Positions 35,331-47,590 are shown, numbered from the stretch's first letter. The stretch: 64,000 nucleotides of DNA from Larimichthys crocea (GCF_000972845.2 NC_040021.1:23420801-23484800); one strand, 5' to 3'. Notes: generated from the letters alone by a model not told the origin. A program made the numbers and translations.

Positions 35331-35945
35331 CATCCATTCTCTTCCACTTATCCGGGGTCGGATTATGGTGGTAGCAGGTTTAGCAGGGCACTCCAAAAAT
35401 CCTTTTCCCCAGCAACACATTCCAGCTCCTCCTGGGGCATCCCGAGGCGTTCCCAGGCTAGATGAGCTATATAGTCCCTCAAGCGGGTTCTGGATCTGGC
35501 CCGGGGTCTCCTCCCAGTTGAAAGTGCGTCCGTCCTAATCAGATCGCGGTTCACCTTTCGCGGACTTGCTTTTTCACAGATTTTTTTAGTGTAATTTTGC
35601 ATGCTTTTTTTTTTACAGCGTACTGTACAGTATGAACGTGCATTGTGTTCTGAGTCCTAAATTGGCTAAGGGAGAACCGCACATGTGTTCTGCGTCCTGT
35701 TTAAGGGAGTACTGTACAAAATGCGTGTAAAAAGGTGTATAAAAGTGTGTGGTTAGGGGTTTTACGGGCTTAAAACATGTATAATAATTGTAAAACGTAC
35801 TTCGCGGATTTCGTTTATTGCGGGTTATTTTTAGAACATATCCCCCGCGATAAACGAGGGACCACTGTAACTCACTCCCAGCGTTGTCCAGCAGGGAACC
35901 ATAGCCTCAGACTTGGAGGTCCTGACCCTCATGTTGCATACTGTA
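35331..35945 (-). pseudogene. LINE reverse-transcriptase C-terminus fossil, split by a small DNA transposon
   Basis: On the minus strand 35535-35363 encodes GRRPRARSRTRLRDYIAHLA then WERLGMPQEELE and a final LLNLLPP stop. This is the characteristic C-terminus of a fish LINE family. The flank at 35945-35870 encodes RTSKSEAMV, from the post-YADD region of the same kind of reverse transcriptase. About 250 residues that should separate them are missing, so an internal deletion came with or before the 330-bp insertion at 35538-35867. The element is dead. Confidence 0.75.
35538..35867. mobile_element. Tigger/pogo-like MITE with TA target duplication
   Basis: The right end reads CCCGCGATAAACGAGGGACC then ACTG; its complement CAGTGGTCCCTCGTTTATCG is typical of Tigger-like ends. 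The left side has ATCGCGGTTCACCTTTCGCGG, the matching subterminal sequence, but the outermost left bases (ATCAG) do not mirror the right end. TA dinucleotides flank both ends (35536-35537, 35868-35869). No transposase is present. Confidence 0.6.
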
Positions 35946-36299
35946 GCACGTATTCCAAACACAAGTTAAAAAAGAAAACACAATGAAAGGAAAACCGTGT
36001 GTTTTCATGGACATGCATGTAAAGGGAATTTTTAGGAAGATTTTTCAGTTTGATCTGACGATCTGAAATCTTTTCACAACTTCAAATAAAAAAATGGAAG
36101 ACTTTTTCTATGTGACCCTGACGTCTGTGGCATAATAGGCTACAGGTTGAAGACACATTGAAAATAGTAAACACCATACTTGCTAAAAACACCACCATGT
36201 TACTGTAGGACTGTCATTGTGAGCTGCCATCCATACATCCAATACAGCCATCTTTGGACTATTGCATTCAGTTTGAATTGTCCAATTTACTACCATTTT

Positions 36300-36398
36300 A
36301 CAATGAATGTGTGTGAATGGGTGAATGAGATATGTAGTGTAAAAGCGCTCTGAGTGGTTGGAAGACTATAAAGGAGTACAGTCAATTTACCATTTAGA
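36300..36398 (+). mobile_element. tRNA-derived SINE-like element, 3' fragment (copy 4)
   Basis: Only the tail is present: GAATGTGTGTGAATGGGTGA, ATGAGATATGTAGTGTAAAAG, CGCTCTGAGTGGTTGGAAGA and ACAGTCAATTTACCATTTA. It matches the 3' half of the 13005 copy. Confidence 0.7.
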
Positions 36399-39300
36399 TG
36401 TTGTTATATAATCCAATAATGCCTAAAATATTACAATCCAATGTACCTGTAGGGTTAAAATTGCAAAAATCTAAAAATCTATGATACTGTAGAAGCACGA
36501 CAGTAAGAAGCACGTCATAGCTGCTCTTTAGCAGAAACCTTTGGAAATTGGTCTCAGCATTTTTTGTGGAGAAGATGTATCATCTGTGGATACAGTCCAA
36601 TAGTAAAAAAAAATTGAAAGAAAAGATGTGAAGGAGAATTCATGAGGAGTTAGGAGAAGACGACCGCGGTGTTCAGAGAATCTGACTGCACTTACACTAG
36701 ACTACGTCATGATGCCACAGTGAATGTTATTAATATGATCTGTGGTAAAACTACAAAGTCCAGAAGATGGACTACAAAACGCTTCATCTGAGATACTTAT
36801 TAGATATAACCTGTATGTTCTTACTGTGTTTTTAATGCAGGAAATATAAACATGGACAACCCGGTGAAAATGTGACTTCATTATCAACGTCAGAATTCAA
36901 ATAATAAATGAATTTTGTCCATCTGTCACAGAAGTCAAATGGAGTGTTTGTTATGCTGGTATGGTCGCTCACCCTCCTGTCCACTAATACAGAAACATAT
37001 TAGCAAGTTATGGCAAATTTCTATGATTAATCAGCAACCGTAACTAACAACGGTAATGATGATCTGCAGGACGCTGGATGTCACAGTTACAAACAGTTTT
37101 TACTCTGTGTGTGAATGCAGCTCCACAGTCAACAACAGAACACACTTCATGATCAAAGTTTTTACATCACGTCAACACGTATGTTCATATTCACGCGCTC
37201 TCTCTGCTGTATTTTTTACATTTTTTCTATGCCTGGTTGTGAATGACCAAACGGTGCGACACCATTACCTCCTCTCCTTTCCTAAAGGATGGTCCAGTGT
37301 ATACTATGCTAAAGGAGATAATAAAGGAACCACTCAAGCTCCATTCCTTAACAGTGAGAAAATTCGAACAGCTCTTATCATAGCAGCTACGTTAATACTT
37401 CAGGTCATTTCACTCTGTGAGGAACCTAAGAAAAACTGACTATTCGACTGCAGACTGTTTTTAAACCCAACAGAAAGATTTCATTTGGTGGAATGAGCAA
37501 AAAGCTGCAGTGTCTTTGTAAGAGAATCCGATCCTCATCTCTGTTGCAGCCTGATGGGGTATTTGACATAACAAGCAAATCATTTGTGATAAGCTGCAGC
37601 CTGTTGGCTCATACAAAAAGCAGATTTTCCAGCCACAGGAGCATTCCTCTTATCAGTCACTAACTGACAACTGAGCTGAAACACTAGTGCTTCTTCCTGA
37701 GAATTATGCTTGCATTCTCTCTTAATGCCGATTTAAATGAAGCACAGTTAGTTTCACTTTAATTTGTAAAAACAGAACCATGAAGAACTTTAACAATGTG
37801 GCTGATGACATAAATTCTGTGTTTTACTGACAGTGTCAGAGGCCAGTACATTCTTTTATTATGAGACAGCGGTAAGAGGGAAAATGATGGATACCTGCTG
37901 TGACGTCTCATTACGTGATGCGCTGGAACACGTGGAACATGTCAGTGTAGTTCTGCTTGAAAAATATAAAGACTCAAGCTCTTGTTAGTCTGGAGCTTTC
38001 AACCGTATCCCATCACTTTCTTCAGTGAATGACTTTTTCTACTCTTAAAAGGTTCTGATGAACTGGCTCTCCAGCCAATCTAAGACAACATCCCAGCCAG
38101 CCTGGACCCCTCACAAGTTTACATTAAAGTTTACAGAGTATAACTCCACTGCCATCCCCTCACACATCTTGAAATAAGAACATCAGAATGTCGTGTGTTG
38201 ATTCAAGCTCAGTAGGCAACACAATCTGACTGACAGGCTCAGCACTCTGGACTTCAGTACTCTTCTAATGGACATTGGAATTCCTCTCAAACAGACTCCA
38301 GACAAACTAGTTCTGAACACTGAAGCCCCCCTCAAGCACCCAAAGGCTTGTCAGACTCTTGCTCTGCCACAAAATCATCTGTTACAATCCAAATGAGCAA
38401 TCCAAACACACATTTATGCTTGTTAACTCTACAATAATAACTCTAAACAATGATGAATGTGGCTGCTGAAGACCAGACGATGTGATTCTGAAGAGTTTCC
38501 AGTAAACATTTAAAAACACTTCATTTATTGTTAGTCTTGTTGTGCTTTTAAAGGTCCCGTGTGCAGATCTTTTCATTAGCCATTGTTAGAGGCTGCAGTT
38601 CTTTTTTTTTTTTTTTAATGTTTATCCTATGTGCTGAGGGTTAAACACCTCATTAAAACTGTGGCTGCTAAAAAAGCACAGCAGTAACTCAGGAGTCTGT
38701 CTGTGGAGCATTCTGCTGACTGATCTGTACCTCGGAGGATGAGTCTCTGCTGGTTTGCATGGTTATCCACTGTGGTAGACTACACCTCATCATCCAGTGT
38801 ACTCCATATAGACGGCCTCAACAATATCACTCTGTCTTCTTTGACGTTTGTGTTTGCTTGGGTGGGATAATGGCGCGATTATTCCTGTGCTGCTGAGGGG
38901 GGAAGATGGGGTCATTGCTCATTCATGGGATTGCATGTTCCCAGCCCATCATTACATGTCTCTCTGCAGCTGTTAAAGGGATTGATATGCTTTTTCTTAC
39001 ACATTTTTTCTCACAGAATTGACTTTTCATTGTTTTACTCGTGTGGTGATATTCACTGTTTGGACAGTCATGTTCACGTGATCATATCTGTTCAAGTGTT
39101 TACCGTCTGGAGAAACACTCATACCAGAGTGTACTGCTCTAAGAATGTGCAAACAATATGAAAGGAATTTCAATCATTCAGCATGCTTTCTTTCTGAGAG
39201 TGAGATAAGAAGATTGATTCTTACATTTGCACAAACACAAATCCAAAAGTGAAAGTAACTAGTTTCAGGGGGATTATGTTGGAACAATTTTTTGACAATC

Positions 39301-39713
39301 AGAGAGCTCTATGGTTCTCTGCACTCTCCATGATCTGGGGTTTAGTATTAAGGTGAATATGTGAATATGTTTTGGGCGAATGGATACACTGTTGCAAGCT
39401 GATTTTTTTTCTTCTTAGGATAGTGAAGGCCTGTCATAGTAGTGGATTGACTAAATAATATGGAATATTTAATTCATGCTGCATATTGTATATCTGTCTC
39501 ACTCGTCTGTGGGTCAGTATTTATTGTAAAATGCAGCTCTTCTGTGGCTCATATTGATTTCATAACAATCCTTACATCTTGAATTCAAGCAGCAGACATT
39601 ACTTGTATGTTTTGGCCTGTTGTTGGGTCAGCTGAATATTCTAAAGTATAAAAGCTTACACGTCATTATTCATGATACAAAACAATTATCTTTTACAAAA
39701 AAAAAATAAAAAT
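36399..39713. other. Anonymous non-coding sequence
   Basis: No gene was recognised. A 127-codon frame at 37056-37439 has one hydrophobic stretch but no family signature, and I do not call it. There is a poly-T tract near 38600. Confidence 0.45.
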
Positions 39714-39950
39714 GTGGTGGCACAGTTAGCACTGTCGCCTCACAGCAAGAAGGTTCCTGGTTTGAACCTCAGCTGGGGCCTTTCTGTGTGGAGTTTGCAT
39801 GTTCTCCCCGTGTCTGCGTGGGTTCTCTCTTGACTGAACAGGTTAATTGGTGACTCTAAATTGGCCGTAGGTGTGTATGTGAGTGTGAATGGTTGTTTGT
39901 GATGAACTGGCGACCTGCCCAGGGTGTACCCCACCACTCACTGAAAGTCA
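39714..39950 (+). mobile_element. Dispersed fish repeat, 'GTGGAGTTTGCATGTTCTCC' family, copy 2
   Basis: The block order matches 12469-12732: GTTAGCACTGTCGCCTCACA, GCAAGAAGGTTCCTGGTTTG, GTGTGGAGTTTGCATGTTCTC, TGACTCTAAATTGGCCGTAG, and CTGGCGACCTGCCCAGGGTG. An internal deletion removes the 'CTCCCACAGTCCAAAGACATG' part. Confidence 0.75.
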
Positions 39951-39961
39951 GCTGTCAGTAC

Positions 39962-40112
39962 AGTTGTCATGAACGGGGAACTTAGCTACAGAGACCAAAA
40001 CAGTTTTTTGTACCAGGCTGTAAACATGTTTATTTCTGCTGTGAAGTTGGACATTTGAACATGGGGACTTATGGAGGTTGACTCGTTCTGTAGCCAGCCT
40101 CAAGTGGACTAG
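39962..40112 (+). repeat. Dispersed repeat family R2, copy 1
   Basis: TTAGCTACAGAGACCAAAAC, TTTTTTGTACCAGGCTGTAA, ACATGTTTATTTCTG and TAGCCAGCCTCAAGTGGA are shared with 58620-58730. This copy has about 33 bp that the other lacks. It lies directly upstream of the piggyBac fossil, but the other copy has no such neighbour, so the two are independent. Confidence 0.8.
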
Positions 40113-40146
40113 TGATGTGAAATGATGGTCCCTTACAAGGGAACAA

Positions 40147-41199
40147 AGGCTGGGTCTCTCCGACAGTATCTCACATGCAAACCTCACCATTGGGGCTTCA
40201 AGATCTTCAAGAGATAGTGTATGACTTCCTGACATATACGGGAAAGAGCACATTTGACACAGGCCAGGGTCCAGCCAAAGAACTAGGAGTTGGAGCCAAT
40301 GTTGTCATTCAACTCTGCAAGGCCATTAAGAACCCATCAGAGTATTTTGTCTACTTTGACAATTTTTTTTTACCTCTCTCACACTCATTGTGTATCTGAA
40401 GGAGTCCCTCGGTTTGCGAAGTCTGGGAACCATACGCAAGAACAGGCTTAAAGGATTCACACTTGAGGATGACTGTGCTCTGCTGAGGCAAGGAAGGGGA
40501 AGCTATGACTACAGGGTGGATAATGAGACAGAAGTGGCTGTTGTGGCTGTTGTAAACTAGTCTGACAACAAAGCTGTCACCTTAGCTAGCTCCTGTGCTG
40601 CAATCAGCCCTTTTAAGGAAGTCCGGCGTTTCTCTAGAAAGGAGAGAAGAAGAGTTGCTGTTCACTGTCCAAACATTGTGTCACAGTTCAATATCCACAT
40701 GGGAGGAGTTGACCTTGCTGACATGATGGTGGCCTTGTACCTCACCCCTGCAAGGTCCCACAGGTGGTACCTGGGCCTCTTTTGGCAAATGGCTGATATA
40801 GCCATCAACAATGGATGGCTGCTGTATCATCGAGATGCCAAAAGCATTGGTGTGCAAAAGCACAAAAAGCTCAAAGAATTCAGGCTGGAGGTTGCAGATG
40901 CCCTTATCCACAGTGGAGGGGAGGAGAATGTGCACAGCCCCACCACATGCATACAAAGACCAACAACCCCAAGACCCATGGTTAATGTCCGCCATGATCA
41001 TGTGGATCACTTCCTAGCTTTCACAGACAAGGGAAGGTGCAGGCTTTGCCCAGAAGGACAGACAACAATCTACTGCACAAAATGTGGTGTTTGTCTATCC
41101 ATCATCACTGGGATGAAAGAAATGAAAATGAAATATCGAAAGGAAATGAGGGGTATTGTTCATAGAGTTCCCACCGCTATGGAAAACCTGGACCCATAA
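40147..41199 (+). pseudogene. piggyBac-family transposase, 5'-truncated and broken
   Basis: The translated pieces follow the piggyBac order. CKPHHWGFK and VYDFLTYTGKS match the N-terminal part of the catalytic core, and YFVYFDNFF contains a catalytic Asp (DN.F). LKESLGLRSLGTIRKNRLKG follows, then HMGGVDLADMM, RSHRWYLGLFWQM and NGWLLY. The end has the cysteine-rich domain CRLCPEGQTTIYCTKCGVC. There are frameshifts near 40195 and in the T-run at about 40362-40369, and an in-frame TAG at 40558-40560 where the family usually has Trp. The last 173 codons (40678-41197) are open. The N-terminus and the terminal repeats are missing or unrecognised. It cannot make a working enzyme; domestication looks unlikely given the breaks. 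Confidence 0.9.
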
Positions 41200-41486
41200 T
41201 TGCTGTGTTGTTTTGTTTTTATGTAATCTTCAGTGCACAAAATGTTCAATATGTTCATCATGAAATGTTCCGTTTTTGTGTCACTTTTTAGTGAGATTAC
41301 TAAACTGGACTGGTAAAAATTAATACAATCAACTTTAAAAGTGCTGTGTGTAATGTAAATGACCAAGGAATACAAAAACTATATAAATGATCTTCATCAA
41401 ATTGAACATTAATATGTTTATCATTTGGGCTCTTAATAGGGCAACGTATCCTGGGAGATACAACTCATAAAATCCAAAATATTGAA

Positions 41487-41488
<2 letters not shown>
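41200..41488. other. Sequence 3' of the piggyBac fossil
   Basis: AT-rich. I could not identify a piggyBac right terminus or a TTAA junction with confidence. Confidence 0.35.
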
Positions 41489-41523
<35 letters not shown>

Positions 41524-41530
41524 ATATTAT

Positions 41531-41570
<40 letters not shown>

Positions 41571-41588
41571 ATATATATATATATATTG
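41489..41588. repeat. (TA)n microsatellite with inverted symmetry
   Basis: Two long TA runs are separated by CTATATTATTATTATA, with TCTATATATA at both sides. The block could fold back on itself. Confidence 0.95.
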
Positions 41589-42771
41589 AATGTGGAAATA
41601 TTTCTTAGGGCCTAAAGACATGAGTGATAACATAAAATAATTTTTTGCAACTTATTTTCCACTCTTGCCTGTTTTAGGGTTATAAGTGACTAATTTTCCA
41701 TAAGGCGCCATGTTAAAACAACTTTACAGTAGAGATAAACATGTGCAGTCAGTGCCGTTTACGTTCATGTTTTTTTTTTTTTAAGTAAACTGATCCATCC
41801 CATAATATCACATTTGAGTTGAACGACAAATGCAAGCCTGAATCTACTGTAGGTGGTTGAGGCTGATTTTAGGTGTTCATTAGTAATAACACAGTGTTTG
41901 TTGTGTATTTGAAAATTATCTCAACTTCAACGTGCCTTTTTAATTACCTACAAGAACAGACTCATTCAGCCTATGAAAAGGTTAGTGCACATTATGTTTG
42001 CACAAGCTTTCAAAGGCCAACAGGCATCATTCACTTTATATGGCTAAGCTCTGGCTGCACATTTGTATGCTGGGCTTCGTACTGCTGCCATAATCAGTGC
42101 GTCAATGTTCTTCAAAGATACTACATCATTTATGTGCCAGAGAAACATTCTATTCTATTCATGTTCATTTATCTCATTTATCTTGACAGGTTACTTTCAT
42201 GAGGTGTGTTCCTCTGGCACATATTCAGAACTAAACAACAATTTCTGAGTAGTGTGGACTACTGTATCCTGCAGAGAACAAGGCTACAGTCAATCAAAGA
42301 GCTACAGTTACTGTTAGTCATGACTTCTGTCCAAATGCATTCAGGATGTATTTCCTGTGATTAAGTGATGGTGAAACATTTTGAATGACCTTGTATGCCC
42401 TGTATTTAGTCCACACTGGTATGGAGGTAGTGAAATTGTGGCATCCTCTAAGACAAATCAGCATCAGGTCCAGGGGTTCCAAGTAGAAATTGAAACGTTT
42501 TACTTTTACATTTATAATAAATGATTTTCAACCTCTCAATTTACATGTTTTGTTGTTCATGTCAATGCAGAAGGTAGTGTGCTCTCTATGTAGTGGTCCA
42601 GAAAGTATAGCATGGATTGTTTGTAGATGGGATCATAGCATACCTGCACTTCCAAACCTTAACCTTCCCCTAATCCTTTGAGGTTTAGTGGTGTGCAGAT
42701 TTTTAAAATGTGAGCACAGGATGAAACTCGATGCAGATTTCTCCAGTATCAGTCTTGTCTTGTTTGGCATT
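41589..42771. other. Anonymous non-coding sequence
   Basis: No gene was recognised. The open frames at 41873-42248 overlap each other and show no domain. Confidence 0.45.
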
Positions 42772-42932
42772 AGGATTGGTTTGTCCGTAGGTGTGATTGT
42801 ACTTGTGAGCGTGTCACCACTGTGACAGACTGCTGAGCTGTCCAAATTGTACCCTGTCAACACCTAATGCATGCTGGGATGCAGCCCCCGGCAATACTGG
42901 AGCAGGGATAAGCAGAGAATTGATGGATGGAC
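42772..42932 (+). mobile_element. Dispersed fish repeat, 'GTGGAGTTTGCATGTTCTCC' family, 3' fragment
   Basis: TGTCCGTAGGTGTGATTGTA, TGACAGACTGCTGAGCTGTCC, AATTGTACCCTGTC, GGGATGCAGCCCCCGG and a final GATGGATGGA correspond to the 3' half of the family, in diverged form. Confidence 0.55.
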
Positions 42933-43320
42933 TATTACTATACTCTTTTCATACAAGAAAAAATGCATATAATATTGCATTAAGACAGCAGCATGGGTAC
43001 AGTGGGGTGCAGTGTGGGCCTGTCAAAAACATCATTCCTCCATTCCATTGCCTGTTGATGGAAAAGTGCTGAAACAGAGAATGTGCAGGATTTATGACCT
43101 CCAGAGGAAACTTGTTCAGCCTGTTCAGCAGCATCATACAATTTCCTTTTCATTACCTGTGAATGCCTGTGAATTATCCTGTTTCATGGAGTGCACATAC
43201 TGTAGAGTTCTGTCACCCCTACAACCTCATCAGGGAACTACAACTCTGGAAGGATGGCTGTTCGATAGAAAGGACACATTCAGTTGCAGGCACATTGAAG
43301 TTAGTCAGTCAGTTACATCA

Positions 43321-43362
43321 CATACATACATACATACATACATACATACATACATACATACA
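43321..43362 (+). repeat. (CATA)n microsatellite
   Basis: About ten CATA units in a row. The Thr/Tyr/Ile/His-rich frames across it are artefacts. Confidence 0.97.
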
Positions 43363-46300
43363 TAGATTTTGCAACAATGTGTAACATTTTCACTATTTTG
43401 TTTGCATTATTTCATAGTGTCAGTCATGGATGGATTATTAGACAGTGTGCTCATGAGGACATATATTAGTATTACGTATTTTAAGGCACTTATTGGTCAC
43501 TGAAATTGTTCCACGTCTTCAAACTGGCATGTGTGTCATGACACATGACAATATCACTTTTGACCTTTTATCATGTCATGGCTAAAAGGCCCTTTTAGTC
43601 TCCCAGTCGGTATGCCACTTTAGCTCAGACTTGAATGCCTCAACAACTATCAAGTCCGTTGCCAAAAAAATTCCCCAGAGGATGAATCCTTCGCTGGTTC
43701 CTGACTTTTCATGCGTCACCACCATGAAGTTTACATTTGTGTTTTTGAGTGAAATGTATCAACAGCTGTTGATTTGATTATCATAAAATTTGTTGCACAC
43801 ATTCGAGCCCTCTCCAGGATAAAGTGGTCACATTTTGTTACCATGCTAACAGACTAAGCAAAGATGCTAATCATGGTAAACATTATACTATAATCTTAAC
43901 CCACTGTTAGAATGCCTACATCAGCATACTGGAGCAAATATTGTCTTGCAAGGACAGATATTTACAGATCAATGTTTTTCAGTCAACATTCAGCTAATAT
44001 ATTGTGTCCACATTATGTGACTTGACACACTGAAAAACTGAATAACTGTGTTTCCTTATTATGTTGATGTTGAACATGTTTTTGAAACATATTTGCTATT
44101 GCACATATAAATGTCTCTGGGGTTGCAGCAGTCTCAGTCAAATGTGTGTTATTTCCACGTGCATGTTACATGCTTGACAAACAGGAGTCAAAGCAGATTC
44201 CTTTATGTTTTATGTCTGTAAAAATTTCACCTTTTAAACCAAAGTGCAGAAATTATCACTCTGTCTTCTTGAAATAAATGTCCATTGAATGTTCATTTTT
44301 ATTTTTGAAGATCAGTGATGAGTGTGACACCCCTGCAACAGTTCCAACAGTATCACCGCTGTCATTGAACATAACATACACGTCATTATGGCGGCACTTG
44401 CTGTCATTTCTTTCTCTGCATAAAAACAGAAACTACAAGTGAAAAGAATCATTTTGTGAGCCATTGAAATTTAGAAACATGAACTCAACATATACATTAC
44501 ATAGTTTTTTCTCAGCCGTTTTGTGTGATGAGCCACGTTGTGCAAGTGAAACAGAACAGCTTGGCTGCAAAGACAAACCTCAACTTTAAACAGATCTACC
44601 AACAAATAATCAAACATAGATACAGCAAATACAGAAATCCACACAGAGAGAATTTAACATCATTTGAAAGCCTGGAGAAAATGACACACATTAACAACTG
44701 AACTTTTCTCTCATCTGGGTAATATCCAGGGATATAATAACCCTACACACCACACCCTGTGTGTTTTTTATTAATATAAATATAAATTATGATGTGGTAC
44801 TGAAAAGTAAAATACTAGCATACAATCAAGTTTGCTGATAGTTTCCCCAGAAATATCAATTCATCAACAATTCGAACTTTGTGTTGGACAAATCCACAGA
44901 ACAACTACATATAAGATAGACTAGATCAATTACATTTAAAAGTTTGAAACAGTGCTATTATAAAGACAGTACAAATAAATAAGATATTCATATATCTAAT
45001 TTTATATAATCCCCAATAGCACCCTTAAATTCCAAATGTCCTCCCAGCTCACAGCTTATGTTTGGTCAAAACATTACGTCATAAAAATTATGATACTTCA
45101 AAAGAGAGCCATAACAATTATAAACAAAATGACTTCACAGAAACCAACACCGTTCATTAAGGGTCCATTGTATCAGATTAAGGGGACTCTATTTACAGAA
45201 TATGGCAGAAATAGAATATAATTATTATTATAATTTATAAGCCTTTTCCATTGGTGTTTAATCACCTGAAAATCAAAATCATGATCACAAACATGTTAGA
45301 ATCAAATGTTAAGACACTCGTTGAACATGTTTCTAAAGTAGCCCAGGATGGACAAACTAAACACTGGCTCTAGGTACGGACACACCAGGATGGAGGATGA
45401 AATAAAAGGGTTACTACCACTAAGTTCTACACAACGTTCTTTTCATTTAAAGCTTTTGTAAATTTTAAAATAGTACTAATTGTGTACAAAAAATACAAAT
45501 CAATCTATCCAAAAGTTGTTGTTTTTTAAAGAGCAGTGTGTAAATGATTAACTGAAATAATGTAATGATGTGTTGGCAGTAGTAGTGAAGGCTTTTAATT
45601 TGAAAATCTGCAGTTTGATAAGCAATGTTGAGTTTCAGACTTTGCCATGTGAGCCAGCGTAATACAGGTAATTCCTCCTCTGCCCTCAGTGTTATTTGAC
45701 AATTTACAATGTTTTGTGTTTTTTTCTAATTATTTAAGTTGTCTTTTGAATTTTAAATTAATTTCAGTTTCATTTATTAAGACGTGTGTAAACTGCAGAA
45801 TTTGGTGATTTTAAGGGTACCATTGAATGTTTTGCTTGAATGTATGTGATAAAGAATTACATTCTGACAAATGAACATGATATTTCACATTGTGCGTATA
45901 GCTCCTTGTCTTCTTGTGTTCCTTAACAGCTCTTTATGTCTAGGACTGGTCACATTCCAGAATTCAAATAGAACATAACCATTTTGTGCGTACATTCAGC
46001 CTTGTCCACTTGAAAACTACTGGGATCTTTACAGTTATATACATCTTTTTCATTGTCAGTTTTTCTTCCAACATGTCAGACAGCTGACAGTACTGTTGTA
46101 CTGTACATTTGCCCATCCATCAACTTTTTCTCAGGGTTTCCCCAACTTGGTGGCACATGTCCCCAAATCCTCATGATCCATGACAAGTTAAGTTAATTAA
46201 GTTTGTCAAGGAAGTTTTTACATGGCACACGTGCACTAAAGGGAATATCATTACATTAAAAGGATGATAGTTCAAACCATTGGTATTTTTTTATCATATG

Positions 46301-46402
46301 TATATCAATCCAAATTAAATATTAATGTCTGTGCCACCATAAGGTTGAAAAATATATAGATTGTGGCTCCTCCGTCATGTCAGGTCCTGCTCTGGTTGAA
46401 TG
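43363..46402. other. Non-coding sequence downstream of the receptor gene
   Basis: No second gene was recognised. The receptor's 3' UTR must lie in the right part of this stretch. The nearest AATAAA I found on the minus strand is at 45773-45778, about 630 nt past the stop codon, and is only a candidate poly-A signal. Confidence 0.45.
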
Positions 46403-47509
46403 TTACACTGTGGTTGTACGGGAGGTATATGTCCCATTGCGAAAAACCATATCAGAAGCCATACAGTCCTTGGGAAAATCCAGAGGGTTACATGTTGCTT
46501 GTCTCTTCAAAGCTACAGCGCAGTAATCCACCTGCTCCGCATCCAGCCCAGACTCCAGCCACCGGAAACACACAATGCGCTGAAATGAGCGCCGAAAATT
46601 GTCGGACACAAAGCCATACAGGATGGGATTGGCGCCACTGTTGGCATAGCTGAGGATGACAAAAAGCTGAGTGACCATGGGGTCTGGGGGACGGTGGAAA
46701 ACGCTGATCAGCTGGACGATGTAGAAAGGCATCCAGCAGAGAACAAACACTGCCACAACTAGCAGCACCATGCGGGTGATCTTCTTCTCTGAGCGGCGTC
46801 GTTGAAGCCAGCCTGCCTTTAGCCCCACTGCTCGCATCCTGGCCACCATTAGACAGTAGCACAGGCAGATAGCTCCAACAGGCAGCAGAAACCCCAAAAG
46901 GAAGGTATAGACCACAAATGCTTCTGACCATGCTGCTTCAGGCCATAAAAAGTTACAATCCATGCCACCGTCCTGTGCAGGGACAGTGTCTGCAAAGATA
47001 ATGATGGGCAGGATGACTATGAGTGACAGGCCCCATACACACACATTGACTACTTTGGCTACAGTGGGTCTGCGGTAGCGGGCAGCCTTGATTGGGTGGA
47101 CCACTGCTACATAACGGTCCACACTAAGTACAGTCAGGCAGAAGATTGATGTAAACATATTGATACCATCAACACTCAGCACCAACCTACACATCAGTGA
47201 CCCGAAGGGCCAATGACGAACAGCAGCTGATGTGGCCAGAAAAGGAACACTTAACATGAACAACTCATCAGCGATTGCTAAATTGAGAATGTAGATGTTA
47301 GTGGCCGTTTTCATTTTGGCATATTTCAGAATGACATAGATGACCATAGCATTGCCAGTAAGACCTACACAGCAGACAAGAGCATAGATGGATGGGATGA
47401 TGATTTTACTGGCATCGGGCTCCTGGTAGTAGTCATCATAGTCCATGCTTGTGTTATAGGGCAGCCCTGTTGGATACGACCCATAGTCCTGGCTCCCATT
47501 GAAATCCAT
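46403..47509 (-). CDS. sstr: Somatostatin receptor, SSTR1/4/6 branch
   Basis: A rhodopsin-class GPCR of 368 aa in one uninterrupted exon, close to the usual SSTR length. It should sit in the plasma membrane, bind somatostatin peptides and signal through Gi/o. Landmarks: N-glycosylation sites at N4 and N19; acidic DYDDYYQE before TM1; N53 and D81 (1.50, 2.50); the C107-C185 disulfide; D114 in TM3, the somatostatin-contacting Asp; DRY 131-133; CWMP 258-261 in TM6; NPILY 294-298; C314 as a palmitoylation candidate; and a C-terminal TTV like a class I PDZ ligand. [20 protein letters not shown] and VFRNGT near the C-terminus favour SSTR1-like members. The subtype (1, 4 or 6) needs a tree. The start is ATG in accATGG; an upstream in-frame extension has no ATG. 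The signature YANSCANP reads YANSGANP here. Confidence 0.95.
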   Translation of the reverse strand: MDFNGSQDYGSYPTGLPYNTSMDYDDYYQEPDASKIIIPSIYALVCCVGLTGNAMVIYVILKYAKMKTATNIYILNLAIADELFMLSVPFLATSAAVRHWPFGSLMCRLVLSVDGINMFTSIFCLTVLSVDRYVAVVHPIKAARYRRPTVAKVVNVCVWGLSLIVILPIIIFADTVPAQDGGMDCNFLWPEAAWSEAFVVYTFLLGFLLPVGAICLCYCLMVARMRAVGLKAGWLQRRRSEKKITRMVLLVVAVFVLCWMPFYIVQLISVFHRPPDPMVTQLFVILSYANSGANPILYGFVSDNFRRSFQRIVCFRWLESGLDAEQVDYCAVALKRQATCNPLDFPKDCMASDMVFRNGTYTSRTTTV

Positions 47510-47570
47510 GGTCACTTTAGTCAATATGTGGTGCGATCTTAAAGTTTGACTGATGCTAGCCAATGGAGCT

Positions 47571-47590
47571 ATAGAAAAATGAAGGAAGCC
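47571..47590 (-). promoter_or_regulatory. Possible 3' splice acceptor in the receptor 5' UTR
   Basis: On the minus strand CTTCCTTCATTTTTCTATAG is a pyrimidine-rich tract ending in AG, 61 nt before the receptor start codon. It would join a non-coding first exon to the coding exon. Splicing is inferred from sequence alone. Confidence 0.35.

Noticed and set aside
37056..37439. 127-codon plus-strand open frame with one hydrophobic stretch
   Set aside because: No recognisable family, no splice or poly-A context, and base composition like the surrounding non-coding DNA.
46488..46931. 147-codon open frame on the minus strand
   Set aside because: It is an alternative frame of the somatostatin receptor coding sequence, without domain signatures.
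47510..47563. N-terminal extension of 18 codons on the receptor
   Set aside because: The extension begins with TTG, not ATG. The downstream ATG has an ideal Kozak context and leaves glycosylation sites at the N-terminus.
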